Assembly (NCBI GenBank): GCA_927797885.1
Contig: OV696605.1
Location: 1,091,157-1,155,156 of the forward strand
Source of the DNA: Gloeomargaritales cyanobacterium VI4D9
GTDB taxonomy: Bacteria; Cyanobacteriota; Cyanobacteriia; Gloeomargaritales; Gloeomargaritaceae
Reading direction: 5' to 3'
Length of the DNA stretch: 64,000 nt
Shown: piece after piece, positions 43,757 to 51,946 of the stretch
Layout of the letters: each line of letters starts with the position of its first letter
Numbering within the stretch: position 1 is the stretch's first letter
Made by a program: the position numbers and the translations under genes
Notes under the pieces: model-generated
Databases searched by the model: none
What the model saw: only the letters and a program-made list of their open reading frames with translations
Told to the model about the DNA's origin: nothing

Positions 43757-45021
43757 ATGTACCCAAAGGCTATAAGATGACTGAAGTGGGGGTGATCCCT
43801 GAAGATTGGGAAGTAAAGGAATTAGCAGATATAGGATATTTTTTTTCTGGTGGAACACCAAATACCTCTAAATCAGAATTCTATGGTGGTGATATACCTT
43901 GGATAACCTCAAGTGATTTGAATCAAGGAATGATATTGAATGTTGAGGGACGGATTACACAAAAAGGCTTAAACAACTCTTCAGCAAAACTAATCAGAAA
44001 GGGTACATTATTACTTGCCTTGTATGGAGCTACGGCAGGAGTAGTTGGAATATCTCTAATTGATGGAGCAATCAACCAAGCTGTCTTAGCTATAAACTCA
44101 AATACGGAGGATATTCAGTTTCTGTATCAGAAGTTCATTCTGGCTAAAGATTGGATTATCAAAACATATACACAAGGTGGACAACCTAATTTAAGTGGAG
44201 AGATTGTTAAATCTATTAAATTTACATTCCCCCCAATGCCAGAACAAAAGGCGATCGCTCGTGTTCTTTCAGACACCGATGAGCTAATCAACGCCCTAGA
44301 CAAACTCATCGCCAAGAAGCGGGACATAAAAAAGGCAGTCATGCAGGAACTCCTCACAGGTAAGACCCGCCTGCCAGGGTTTAGTGGTGAGTGGGAGGTG
44401 AAAAGGTTGGGGGATCATCTTGAGTTTTTACGGAATGGAGTTAATTCTCGTTCTGAGCTGACAATAGATGATCCTGTTAAATATCTTCACTATGGTGATA
44501 TTCATGGTTCTAATAGTGTTTTCTTAAATCCACTAAAATTACCAAGTTTGCCATCAAGTAAAGCCAGTAGCTTAAGTAGGCTCAAGAATGGAGATTTAGT
44601 TTTTGCTGATGCCTCTGAAGATTTAGATGGAGTAGGAAAATCAGTTGAGATAACTGGAGCATCAGGGATTGAGCTTGTTGCTGGCTTACATACAATTGCT
44701 GTTCGATTTGATAATAGTGTTCTAGCTGATGGCTTCAAAGCCTATTTACAATTTCATCCTACTTTTATTAACCAGCTTAGACGACTTGCATCAGGCACAA
44801 AAGTATATGCAACTAATAGATCATACATTGCTGGTATTGAGATCAATTTGCCATCAATAGAAGAACAACGATCGATCGCTCAAGTTCTTTCTGATATGGA
44901 TAAGGAAATTACTGCTTTAGAGCAACGGCGAGACAAGACAAAGGCACTCAAGCAGGGCATGATGCAAGCGCTTCTTACGGGGCGGATTAGGTTGCCAAAG
45001 GAGGATACTAACGATGCCTAA
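43753..45021 (+). CDS. hsdS: type I R-M specificity subunit S, locus 2
   Basis: A 422-residue specificity subunit with two target-recognition domains. Each is followed by the conserved helix: MPEQKAIARVLSDTDELINA with MQELLTGKTRLPGF, and IEEQRSIAQVLSDMDKEITA with MMQALLTGRIRLP. It opens MNVPKGYKMTEVGVIPEDWE as in the ECOLX-type HsdS group. It clearly differs from the locus 1 hsdS. It is coupled to the upstream PIN toxin by four bases and overlaps the next small gene by eight. The hsdM that would normally be upstream is absent. Confidence 0.92.
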   Translation: MNVPKGYKMTEVGVIPEDWEVKELADIGYFFSGGTPNTSKSEFYGGDIPWITSSDLNQGMILNVEGRITQKGLNNSSAKLIRKGTLLLALYGATAGVVGISLIDGAINQAVLAINSNTEDIQFLYQKFILAKDWIIKTYTQGGQPNLSGEIVKSIKFTFPPMPEQKAIARVLSDTDELINALDKLIAKKRDIKKAVMQELLTGKTRLPGFSGEWEVKRLGDHLEFLRNGVNSRSELTIDDPVKYLHYGDIHGSNSVFLNPLKLPSLPSSKASSLSRLKNGDLVFADASEDLDGVGKSVEITGASGIELVAGLHTIAVRFDNSVLADGFKAYLQFHPTFINQLRRLASGTKVYATNRSYIAGIEINLPSIEEQRSIAQVLSDMDKEITALEQRRDKTKALKQGMMQALLTGRIRLPKEDTNDA

Positions 45022-45241
45022 GACACAACAAGAAGTCATCCAGCAAGGCTATCAAGCTCTGATAAGCCATCTAGGTATAATTGACGCAATTAGGTTCATT
45101 CAACATTTCACCCTTGGGCAAGGTGACTACACTAGCGATCGCTACCAATGGCTAGACCAGTACCCCCTTGAAAATATCCTGACTGCAATGCGTGAGATGC
45201 AGGTATCCGACACTAATCAATATGAGGAAATTATCGAGTAG
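45014..45241 (+). CDS. small protein of unknown function in R-M locus 2
   Basis: A 75-residue acidic helical protein (MPKTQQEVIQQGYQALISHL start, RYQWLDQYPLENILTAM later). It begins eight bases before the hsdS stop, so it is translated with it. I do not recognise the family with confidence. The position between hsdS and a DUF433 gene suggests a small antitoxin-like or locus-associated protein. A HIP1 octamer lies at 45135-45142. Confidence 0.6.
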   Translation: MPKTQQEVIQQGYQALISHLGIIDAIRFIQHFTLGQGDYTSDRYQWLDQYPLENILTAMREMQVSDTNQYEEIIE

Positions 45242-45304
45242 TTGGTGTTCTCTGAAGTCATCGCGGAAAAATCTATAATTTAGATAACTAATAGAGAGCC
45301 AAGC

Positions 45305-45529
45305 ATGAACTACCAAAATCGCATCACTATCGAGCCAAATAAGCGTAGCGGCAAGCCCTGCATTCGAGGTATGAGGATTACAGTTTATGATGTTCTGTCC
45401 TATCTTGCATCAGGCATGACCAATCAAGAAATACTAGAAGATTTTCCCTATCTAACCCAAGAAGACATCCTTGCTTGTTTGCAATATGCCAGCGATCGCG
45501 AGCGTCAAACTTTAGTTATCCAAGCATGA
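45305..45529 (+). CDS. DUF433 antitoxin-like protein
   Basis: A 74-residue protein with the DUF433 pattern: ITIEPNKRSGKPCIRGMRIT, then VYDVLSYLASGMTNQEILED and FPYLTQEDILACLQYA. DUF433 proteins pair with DUF5615 PIN-like toxins. The next gene is one, starting with a four-base overlap (ATGA). A HIP1 octamer lies at 45492-45499. Confidence 0.87.
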   Translation: MNYQNRITIEPNKRSGKPCIRGMRITVYDVLSYLASGMTNQEILEDFPYLTQEDILACLQYASDRERQTLVIQA

Positions 45530-45661
45530 AATTTCTATTCGATCACAACCTTTCCCCTCGCCTAGTAAAACAACTTAGTGACATTGCCAAAGACTCGGCA
45601 CATGTTTACGATTTAGGTATGGCAGAAGCGGAAGATACAGAAGTTTGGAATTATGCCAAAG

Positions 45662-46769
45662 CACAAGTGTTGAATCCTGCAATAAAACTTTACATATTTA
45701 GGCGTGGGACGACCCGATTGAGCCAATGGACAAAATTCCACTCCTGCCGTATTAAGATTTGTATATATCGGAACTTATCTGCCAATTTACTTCCGTACAT
45801 CCGTGGAACTTTTAACAGTTGCAATATCAAGTAAACTATTAAAATTACATAAATTTGAATGGTAATTCCATTCAAATTTTTACTCATCATTTTATCGAGC
45901 TTTAAGTTCATCTTTAGAAATTTCCATAGTACCTCTATCGCCCAGCGTTGTCTATAGGCTTCCCCTATCTCTTCATTACTCATTACATCCTCAGGAATAT
46001 TGGTAGCTAAATAATAGTCTACTTTCTGTTGAACATTGCCAAAACAAACTACTCTCGCCTTACCTCGTTCTGTGGTGATATGATAGTTTTCATCCCATTT
46101 CCAATTCGACTTAATACGGATAATAAAAAGGGCATCATTTTCGATAAATTGTTCAAATACTTTGTGACTGCAAAACCCTCTATCCCCGACTGCGACTCCA
46201 TTTTCCGGTAGCATTTTCACAATATCTTCACCAAAATTAATCTCATGTGCCTGTCCAGGACTAACAATTAAATGACCAGTAGATTTCGTATCTTGATTCA
46301 AAGTGGTTATTAACTTTACTTGGCGATAGCCTTGGAGCCAAAATAACTTACTCATCAGCGGTATTACGGTAGCATCAAAAGGACATAAAACCAACCTCTT
46401 TTCAGGATGAGCTTCCTCAATATAATGCAATAATTTATGATAAAGATGCATAAAAATTTGTGGGTCTCTTGTCTTGTTCGCCTTAGAAAACGTGGATAAG
46501 TCAACCTTAATGCCCGCATGATTTAATTGGTAAAATAAGTCCCGTAAACTGTTGATTCCTTTGTCTAAAATGCCAGCAAACCAGATTGAACAAAATAAGC
46601 GAGAATTTAGAACTGGATAATCATTAGTTGGCAGGTCTTTGAGTAAAAATTTGACAATCCCGGGAAAAGAATTGAATTTCATAGTTGTTTCATGTTTTGG
46701 TTTATATGAATTAGAATACCATATTTTGACCCCTCTTTTTCTGCCTTTACCTACCTTTCAACACTTCTG
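45662..46769 (-). mobile_element. IS4-family insertion sequence, copy C (1108 bp)
   Basis: The ends are CACAAGTGTTGAA and CAGAAGTGTTGAA (inverted), with the 9-bp target duplication ATGCCAAAG at 45653-45661 and 46770-46778. Length and gene are the same as in copies A and B. It is inserted in a DUF5615 toxin gene. Confidence 0.92.
45690..46682 (-). CDS. IS4-family transposase (copy C)
   Basis: Its 330 residues are identical to copies A and B, with the intact catalytic motifs FDATVIPL, GDRGFCSHK and YRQRWAIEVLWKFLK. Identity of all three proteins and the clean target duplication indicate recent transposition. Confidence 0.92.
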   Translation of the reverse strand: MKFNSFPGIVKFLLKDLPTNDYPVLNSRLFCSIWFAGILDKGINSLRDLFYQLNHAGIKVDLSTFSKANKTRDPQIFMHLYHKLLHYIEEAHPEKRLVLCPFDATVIPLMSKLFWLQGYRQVKLITTLNQDTKSTGHLIVSPGQAHEINFGEDIVKMLPENGVAVGDRGFCSHKVFEQFIENDALFIIRIKSNWKWDENYHITTERGKARVVCFGNVQQKVDYYLATNIPEDVMSNEEIGEAYRQRWAIEVLWKFLKMNLKLDKMMSKNLNGITIQIYVILIVYLILQLLKVPRMYGSKLADKFRYIQILIRQEWNFVHWLNRVVPRLNM

Positions 46770-46984
46770 ATGCCAAAGCAAATAATTACATGATCGTAAC
46801 TAGAGATAGCGATTATAATGATTTGCTGATTCTGCGAGGCTTTCCGCCCAAAATCATCTGGATAAGACGCGGAAATTGTAGCACCTCTGAAATTGAAAGA
46901 ATACTAAGGCTACATCTCTCTGATATACAAACCCTCGCCTCAGAGTCAACATTAGGTATTCTTATTCTCTATTAGGCAATAAAC

Positions 46985-47137
46985 ATACAAATCACCCTAA
47001 ACATCAATGACGACCTACTTCAAGAAACCAAAGACATCAATCCTGATTTAACTCTTGAAAGAGCATTAAAATTGTACTTTGAACAGCAAAAGCGACTAAA
47101 AATTCTTGACCTGTTCGCTACAATCGATTACGAATAA
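46985..47137 (+). pseudogene. short antitoxin-like reading frame with ATA in the start position
   Basis: From 46985 the frame reads (I/M)QITLNINDDLLQETKDINP, then DLTLERALKLYFEQQ and LFATIDYE, with TAA at 47135-47137. It looks like a small ribbon-helix-helix VapB antitoxin (TLNIND start, coiled tail). The expected ATG is ATA, so it may be dead or use a non-standard start. No toxin gene follows; hsdR begins 29 bases later. Confidence 0.45.
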
Positions 47138-47166
47138 GATTATGACCAAGTTCATCGGAGGAATCA

Positions 47167-50100
47167 ATGCCGCCCACTGTCCGCTCCGAACGCATGACTC
47201 AGAATCGCATCATTCGCCTTTTTTGCCCTGACCAACGCCATCCTCAAGGAACTTTTTCCCTCAAAGAACCTACAGCCCCTTACAACCCATCAACCTTAAC
47301 TTCTCTGGGCTATCGCTACTTGGGGAATTGGGAAAAACGGCAAGGTAATCGCAACATTGAAACCGAATTACTGACACAAAATTTACAAAGTCGTGGCTAT
47401 AGCCCTGCCCAAATTTCTGCCGTTCTGCAAAAACTCATCGCCACCGCTGACACCACAGGCAAAACCCTCTATCAAGCCAACCTCCAGACTTACCAACTCC
47501 TGCGCTATGGCGTGCCCGTACAAACTGCCGTAGGACAAACCCATGAAACTGTTCACCTAATCGACTGGGAAAATCCTACAGCTAATGATTTTGCGATCGC
47601 TGAAGAGGTAACGCTCAAAAGTGGCTATGAACGCCGCCCCGATTTAGTAATCTATCTCAATGGTATAGCGATCGCTGTAATTGAATTAAAACGAGGCTCT
47701 GTAGAAGTAGGGGATGGCATCCGCCAACTCATCACCAATCAAGAAGAGATTTTTAATAAGAACTTCTTTAGTACAGTGCAATTTCTATTTGCAGGAAATG
47801 ACACGCAAGGTTTGTATTACGGCACTGTTGGCACTCCCGCCGAGTTCTTTGTCCCTTGGAAATTACAGACTTCCAATAGTAATACTTCTAACCTTTTGCT
47901 CGATCGTTCCCTAGCGGAAATGTGCGATCAAGAGCGACTGCTTGATCTGATTAGGAACTGCATCATCTTTGATGGTGGGCAGAAAAAAGTGCCCCGTCCC
48001 CACCAGTATGCTGGACTAAAAGCCGTTCAAGCAAGGATTCGTAATCGAGAAGGTGGTGTAATTTGGCACACCCAAGGAAGCGGTAAAAGTATTCTCATGG
48101 TGCTGATTGCCAAGTGGTTATTAGAATATGATCCCCAAGGCAGAATCCTCATCATTACCGATCGGGATGAACTGGACAAACAGATTGAGAGCGTAATCAA
48201 AAATGCTGGTATCGTCAGCACTGAATCCCCATCCCCCCGCATTACTTCCCGCCAAGAATTTAGAGAAAAACTAACAGCAACCACTCCACGGGTATTGTGC
48301 GCCCTAATTCATAAATTTGACCTAGATATGCAAAACCCGCCCGCCGTTCATGGACAGTTTTATGTATTTGTGGATGAATGTCACCGTACTCAAGGGGGCG
48401 ATCTACATAAGCAAATGAAACGCTGGTTAGAGAATGGTATTTTTATTGGTTTTACGGGTACGCCCCTTCTGCGTAAAGATAAACAAACCACCTATGAGGT
48501 ATTTGGCAGTTATATTCACACTTACAAATTCCCAGAGGCTGTTGCAGATAAAGTAGTCCTTGATCTCAAATACGAAGCCCGCACAGTTCCCCAAAAACTT
48601 TCATCTGCCAAACAAATTGATGACTGGTTTAATCAAAAAACTAAAGGACTCAACAATTATCAACGGGCTGTTTTGCGCAAGCGTTGGGCAAACCTAGAAG
48701 AACTGATGAGTTCAGGAGAACGGAAACAGCGCATCATTGCTGATATTATCCATGATTTTAGTGTTAAACCACGCCTCAATAGCGATCGGGGTACAGCAAT
48801 TTTAGTAGCGGCATCTATCTATGATGCTTGTCATTATTATCGCCTATTTCAAAATACTCCCTTTGGTAAGTATTGCGGTATCATCACCTCTTACGAACCT
48901 AACCCTAGTGCCATTTCTCGTGAACCTAATAACAGTGATGAACGCTACAAATTTGATACCTATACCCAGTTTGTTTTGAAAGATGGCATTTCTACCCAAA
49001 AATATGAAGAAGAAATGAAACGCCGCTTCAAAGAAGAACCTGCTAATTGTAAACTGTTGATTGTGGTTAGCAAATTATTAACGGGTTTTGATGCTCCCTC
49101 TTGCACCTACATCTACCTTGATAATGAAATGCGGGATCATACCCTATTCCAAGCCATTTGCCGTACTAATCGCCTTGATGGAGATGATAAAGACTTTGGC
49201 TACATTGTGGATTACAAAGAGTTGTTTCAGCAGGTGCAGAATTCTATTGCTGTCTATAGTTCCGATGAATTAGAGCCTGATGACACTGGGGATGATGGCA
49301 ACATCATTGTTAAGGACTGGCTCAAGGAAGGCAGGCAGAGACTGGATCAGGCACGGGAGAGTTTACATTACCTCTGTCAACCCGTTCCCTTGCCACAGGA
49401 ATTAGAGCAATATCTCCATTACTTCTGTGGCAATGACATCAGCGATCCCGATGCTTTGAATGCTACGGAACCACTGCGCATTTCTTTCTACAAACTCACC
49501 GCCAGTTTCATTCGTGCTTACTCTAACATTGCAGGTTATTTAGAAGAAGCTGGTTATTCTCATCAGCAGATTGATACTATACAGCGGGAGGTGCAATTTT
49601 ACAGTGATACCCGTGAAGCAATCAAGAAATATGCAGGGGAAGAACTAGATATTAAGCCCTATGAAGGGGATATGCGTTATCTAATTAACACTTACATCCA
49701 AGCCGATTCAGCTCAGGAAATTGGTAATCTTAGTAATCTTTCCCTCACGGAAGCAATTATCGAAACTGGTATCCATGATGCGATCGCCCAGAAACTGAAT
49801 CAAAAGGGTAAGCTATCCAGAAGAGCGATCGCTGAAACTATTATTAACAATGTCCGTAAAACTATCATTCGTGATCAACTAACTGATCCTAAGTTCTATG
49901 AGGAAATGTCCCAACTGCTCAACGACTTAATTCAGCAAAAACGGGATGACACAGAATCCTATGAAAGATTCCTCCAGCAGGCAGAAGAGTTAATCCAGAA
50001 AATGCACCGCAAGCAAGATGATGCTGACTTCCCTGCATCATTACAAGGTAATCATGAAGCGATCGTTTTGTTCAATAACTTAGCCAGCATTCCCCATACT

Positions 50101-50313
50101 ACTTTCCAGTGTCCTGAGGATCGTCAAGCTAGGGCAGAACTGGCTTTGCAGATCGATCGGGCTGTGCGGGAAAATGCTCCTTGTGGATGGCAAGGCGATC
50201 AGGTGCGAGAGACACAAGTGCTCAATGCTATTTTCCCCATAATGCAAAGAGATCGAGAAGCCACTCTCGCTATATTTGCGATTATTAAAAATCAATCTGG
50301 TTATCATGATTGA
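47167..50313 (+). CDS. hsdR: type I restriction endonuclease subunit R (HsdR family), locus 2
   Basis: A 1048-residue motor/nuclease subunit. The N-terminal nuclease domain has DLVIYLNGIAIAVIELKRGS (catalytic Asp and E-x-K near residues 160-175). The helicase core has VIWHTQGSGKSILM near residue 300 and VFVDECHRTQGG near 403, with FIGFTGTPL. The start is ATG 47167, six bases after GGAGG. It differs clearly from the locus 1 HsdR (no DUF4145, no coiled coil). It overlaps the next gene by eight bases. Four HIP1 octamers lie in it (47593, 47668, 49780, 49825). No hsdM gene for this locus is visible. Confidence 0.94.
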   Translation: MPPTVRSERMTQNRIIRLFCPDQRHPQGTFSLKEPTAPYNPSTLTSLGYRYLGNWEKRQGNRNIETELLTQNLQSRGYSPAQISAVLQKLIATADTTGKTLYQANLQTYQLLRYGVPVQTAVGQTHETVHLIDWENPTANDFAIAEEVTLKSGYERRPDLVIYLNGIAIAVIELKRGSVEVGDGIRQLITNQEEIFNKNFFSTVQFLFAGNDTQGLYYGTVGTPAEFFVPWKLQTSNSNTSNLLLDRSLAEMCDQERLLDLIRNCIIFDGGQKKVPRPHQYAGLKAVQARIRNREGGVIWHTQGSGKSILMVLIAKWLLEYDPQGRILIITDRDELDKQIESVIKNAGIVSTESPSPRITSRQEFREKLTATTPRVLCALIHKFDLDMQNPPAVHGQFYVFVDECHRTQGGDLHKQMKRWLENGIFIGFTGTPLLRKDKQTTYEVFGSYIHTYKFPEAVADKVVLDLKYEARTVPQKLSSAKQIDDWFNQKTKGLNNYQRAVLRKRWANLEELMSSGERKQRIIADIIHDFSVKPRLNSDRGTAILVAASIYDACHYYRLFQNTPFGKYCGIITSYEPNPSAISREPNNSDERYKFDTYTQFVLKDGISTQKYEEEMKRRFKEEPANCKLLIVVSKLLTGFDAPSCTYIYLDNEMRDHTLFQAICRTNRLDGDDKDFGYIVDYKELFQQVQNSIAVYSSDELEPDDTGDDGNIIVKDWLKEGRQRLDQARESLHYLCQPVPLPQELEQYLHYFCGNDISDPDALNATEPLRISFYKLTASFIRAYSNIAGYLEEAGYSHQQIDTIQREVQFYSDTREAIKKYAGEELDIKPYEGDMRYLINTYIQADSAQEIGNLSNLSLTEAIIETGIHDAIAQKLNQKGKLSRRAIAETIINNVRKTIIRDQLTDPKFYEEMSQLLNDLIQQKRDDTESYERFLQQAEELIQKMHRKQDDADFPASLQGNHEAIVLFNNLASIPHTTFQCPEDRQARAELALQIDRAVRENAPCGWQGDQVRETQVLNAIFPIMQRDREATLAIFAIIKNQSGYHD

Positions 50314-51153
50314 AACTATCCCCTTACAGATTGGTGAAATTTCTATCACTCTAATTCTTAAGGATGTAAAAAATGTGCATCTGTCTGTACATCCCCCTGA
50401 TGGGCGGGTTACTTTGGTAGCTCCTTTATCAACTCGTGTGGATGTAGCCCGTGCCTATGCTATCAGCAAACTAGCTTGGATTCGGGCGCAACAGAATAAA
50501 TTTCTGAATCAAGAGCGTGAAATTCCGCGTCAGTTTGTGGAACGGGAAAGCCATTACTTGTGGGGACAGCGGTACTTACTGACCATTGTTTACAATGACG
50601 CTAAACCTTTTGTCAAGCTGGATCACAAACGCATTACCCTAAGTGTACGTCCTAATAGCAATATAAGGGAACCTCTATTTATTGTTTTTTGTACTGACAC
50701 AGAGAGTCTGGAAGCCCCATTCTCTCGTTGGCAATTATCAATAATGCAGGGGTCATTCTCAATAGCCATGAATTAATAGAGGTGCCCATAAGTAAGCGGG
50801 CGGAAATCTTTCATGAATGGCATAAGTCTTTATTGCATGAAGTGGTGCCTGTTTTTATCCAAAAGTGGGAGCCAAAGTTGCATGTAACAGTGAAAAGATA
50901 CTTTCTGCAACGCATGAAAACCCGTTGGGGTAGTTGTAATCCCAAGGCGGGACATATCCGACTAAATACTGAACTAGTCAAGAAACCTAAAGATTTGCTG
51001 GAATATGTAATTGTCCATGAAATGGCTCATCTAATTGAACCGAACCATAGCGATCGCTTTGTGGCTATTCTCGACAAACACTATCCAAACTGGCGGGAAG
51101 CTCAGAATGAACTAAATGAATTACCAATATCAGCAAATTTGGCGAATCCTTAG
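50306..51153 (+). pseudogene. YgjP-type M48 metallopeptidase, interrupted by a mini-element
   Basis: It starts at ATG 50306, overlapping hsdR by eight bases (IETIPLQIGEISITLILKDV). It breaks at 50667-50787 where the 121-bp mini-element sits, then resumes SKRAEIFHEWHKSLLHEVVP with the core MKTRWGSCNPKAGHIRLNTE and the zinc motif VIVHEMAHLIEPNHSDRF. Deleting the element and one ATAA joins SNI to SKRAE in frame. YgjP-like genes often neighbour type I hsdR genes; their role there is unknown. Confidence 0.88.
50667..50787 (+). mobile_element. 121-bp mini insertion element, copy 2
   Basis: The ends are GGGAACCTCTATTTATT and, inverted, GGGCACCTCTATTAATT. It is flanked by ATAA at 50663-50666 and 50788-50791. 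It has the same length as the copy at 33207-33327, with a few base differences inside. Confidence 0.85.
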
Positions 51154-51346
51154 AATATCTGTCAAGCCAGTGCCATGAGGTTTGGCTGAGTGTAGCGATG
51201 AGATTTTCTAATCAGAGCGGGTATTTAGTAGCAGGGGATACATTTTGGTGATGAGGATTACTTATGGGGTGGGGGATGGGGTGTGGTGGGGACGGGAGAA
51301 TGGGGGATAGGGGTTGATAGGAGAAGAAATCCCCCTTTGTTCATCT
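51154..51346. other. intergenic region before the recombinase gene
   Basis: The 190-bp stretch becomes G-rich on the + strand after about 51260. I see no gene and no clear promoter. A change in base composition near 51260 may mark a junction between the HIP1-bearing R-M locus and different DNA. Confidence 0.4.
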
Positions 51347-51931
51347 ATGAAACAGCACGGTCACGGCAAAGCCAAAATTCTCTCCCCTACGGAGGTAACC
51401 CAACTCCTGGGGGCACTGCCGACGGTGCGCGACCGGGCGGTGGCGGCCATTGGTTTGTTCACGGGCTGTCGCATCAGCGAAATCTGTTCGTTGCTCACTG
51501 CCGATACCTATACATATGACGGGCAGAACTGGCATCCGCTGCCGGTGCTGACGGTACGCAAGGGGAATACCAAGGGGCAGGTGGCGACCCGGCAAATCCC
51601 CATTCACCCCCACCTGGCGGCACTGTTGGCGCAACACCAGCCGGGGACACTCTATGTGTTTCCCTCCCGCTGGCATCCCTGGCGGCACCTCAACCCCCGC
51701 AGTTACGACCGGATTCTCCGCCATGCCCTGGCGCAGGCCAACATCGCCGGTGCCAGCACCCACAGTTTCCGGCGCACCTGCCTGACGGCTTTGAGTGCGG
51801 CGGGGGTGCCCCTCCGGGTCATCCAGGAAATCAGTGGGCACCGCAGTCTGGATGTCTTGCAAGGCTACCTGGAAGTCCAGCCCCAGCACCTCACCCAGGC
51901 CATCCGCCAGCTTGACTTCCCCGCATCCTAA
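51347..51931 (+). CDS. tyrosine recombinase/integrase, catalytic domain only
   Basis: A 194-residue XerC/D-like recombinase. The catalytic residues are visible: Arg42 in FTGCRISEI, His139-x-x-Arg142 in THSFRRTCLTAL, the GHRS histidine near residue 165, and Tyr174 in VLQGYLEV. There is no N-terminal core-binding (SAM-like) domain, so it is a short form. I chose ATG 51347 (MKQHGHGKAKILSPTEV); an in-frame TTG lies 33 bases upstream. Such proteins resolve or integrate plasmids. It lies next to plasmid replication-gene fragments. Confidence 0.85.
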   Translation: MKQHGHGKAKILSPTEVTQLLGALPTVRDRAVAAIGLFTGCRISEICSLLTADTYTYDGQNWHPLPVLTVRKGNTKGQVATRQIPIHPHLAALLAQHQPGTLYVFPSRWHPWRHLNPRSYDRILRHALAQANIAGASTHSFRRTCLTALSAAGVPLRVIQEISGHRSLDVLQGYLEVQPQHLTQAIRQLDFPAS

Positions 51932-51946
51932 TTTGTTAGAAAGTCT

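Larger units (their letters stand above)
45526..46975 (+). pseudogene. DUF5615 PIN-like toxin, interrupted by IS4 copy C
   Basis: It starts MKFLFDHNLSPRLVKQLSDI with VYDLGMAEAEDTEVWNYAK. IS4 copy C then enters at the 9-bp duplication ATGCCAAAG (45653-45661 and 46770-46778). The frame resumes after it with ANNYMIVTRDSDYNDLLILR, GFPPKIIWIRRGNCST and a stop at 46973-46975. Removing the IS and one duplication gives 110 codons, the normal length of the family. The partner DUF433 gene upstream is intact, so only the toxin has been lost. Confidence 0.88.

Noticed and set aside
34605-51261. A 14-base match, GTGATGAGGATTAC, at 34605 and 51248 as possible attachment sites
   Set aside because: Matches of 14 bases are expected by chance in 64 kb, and no recombination core or inverted arms are visible.
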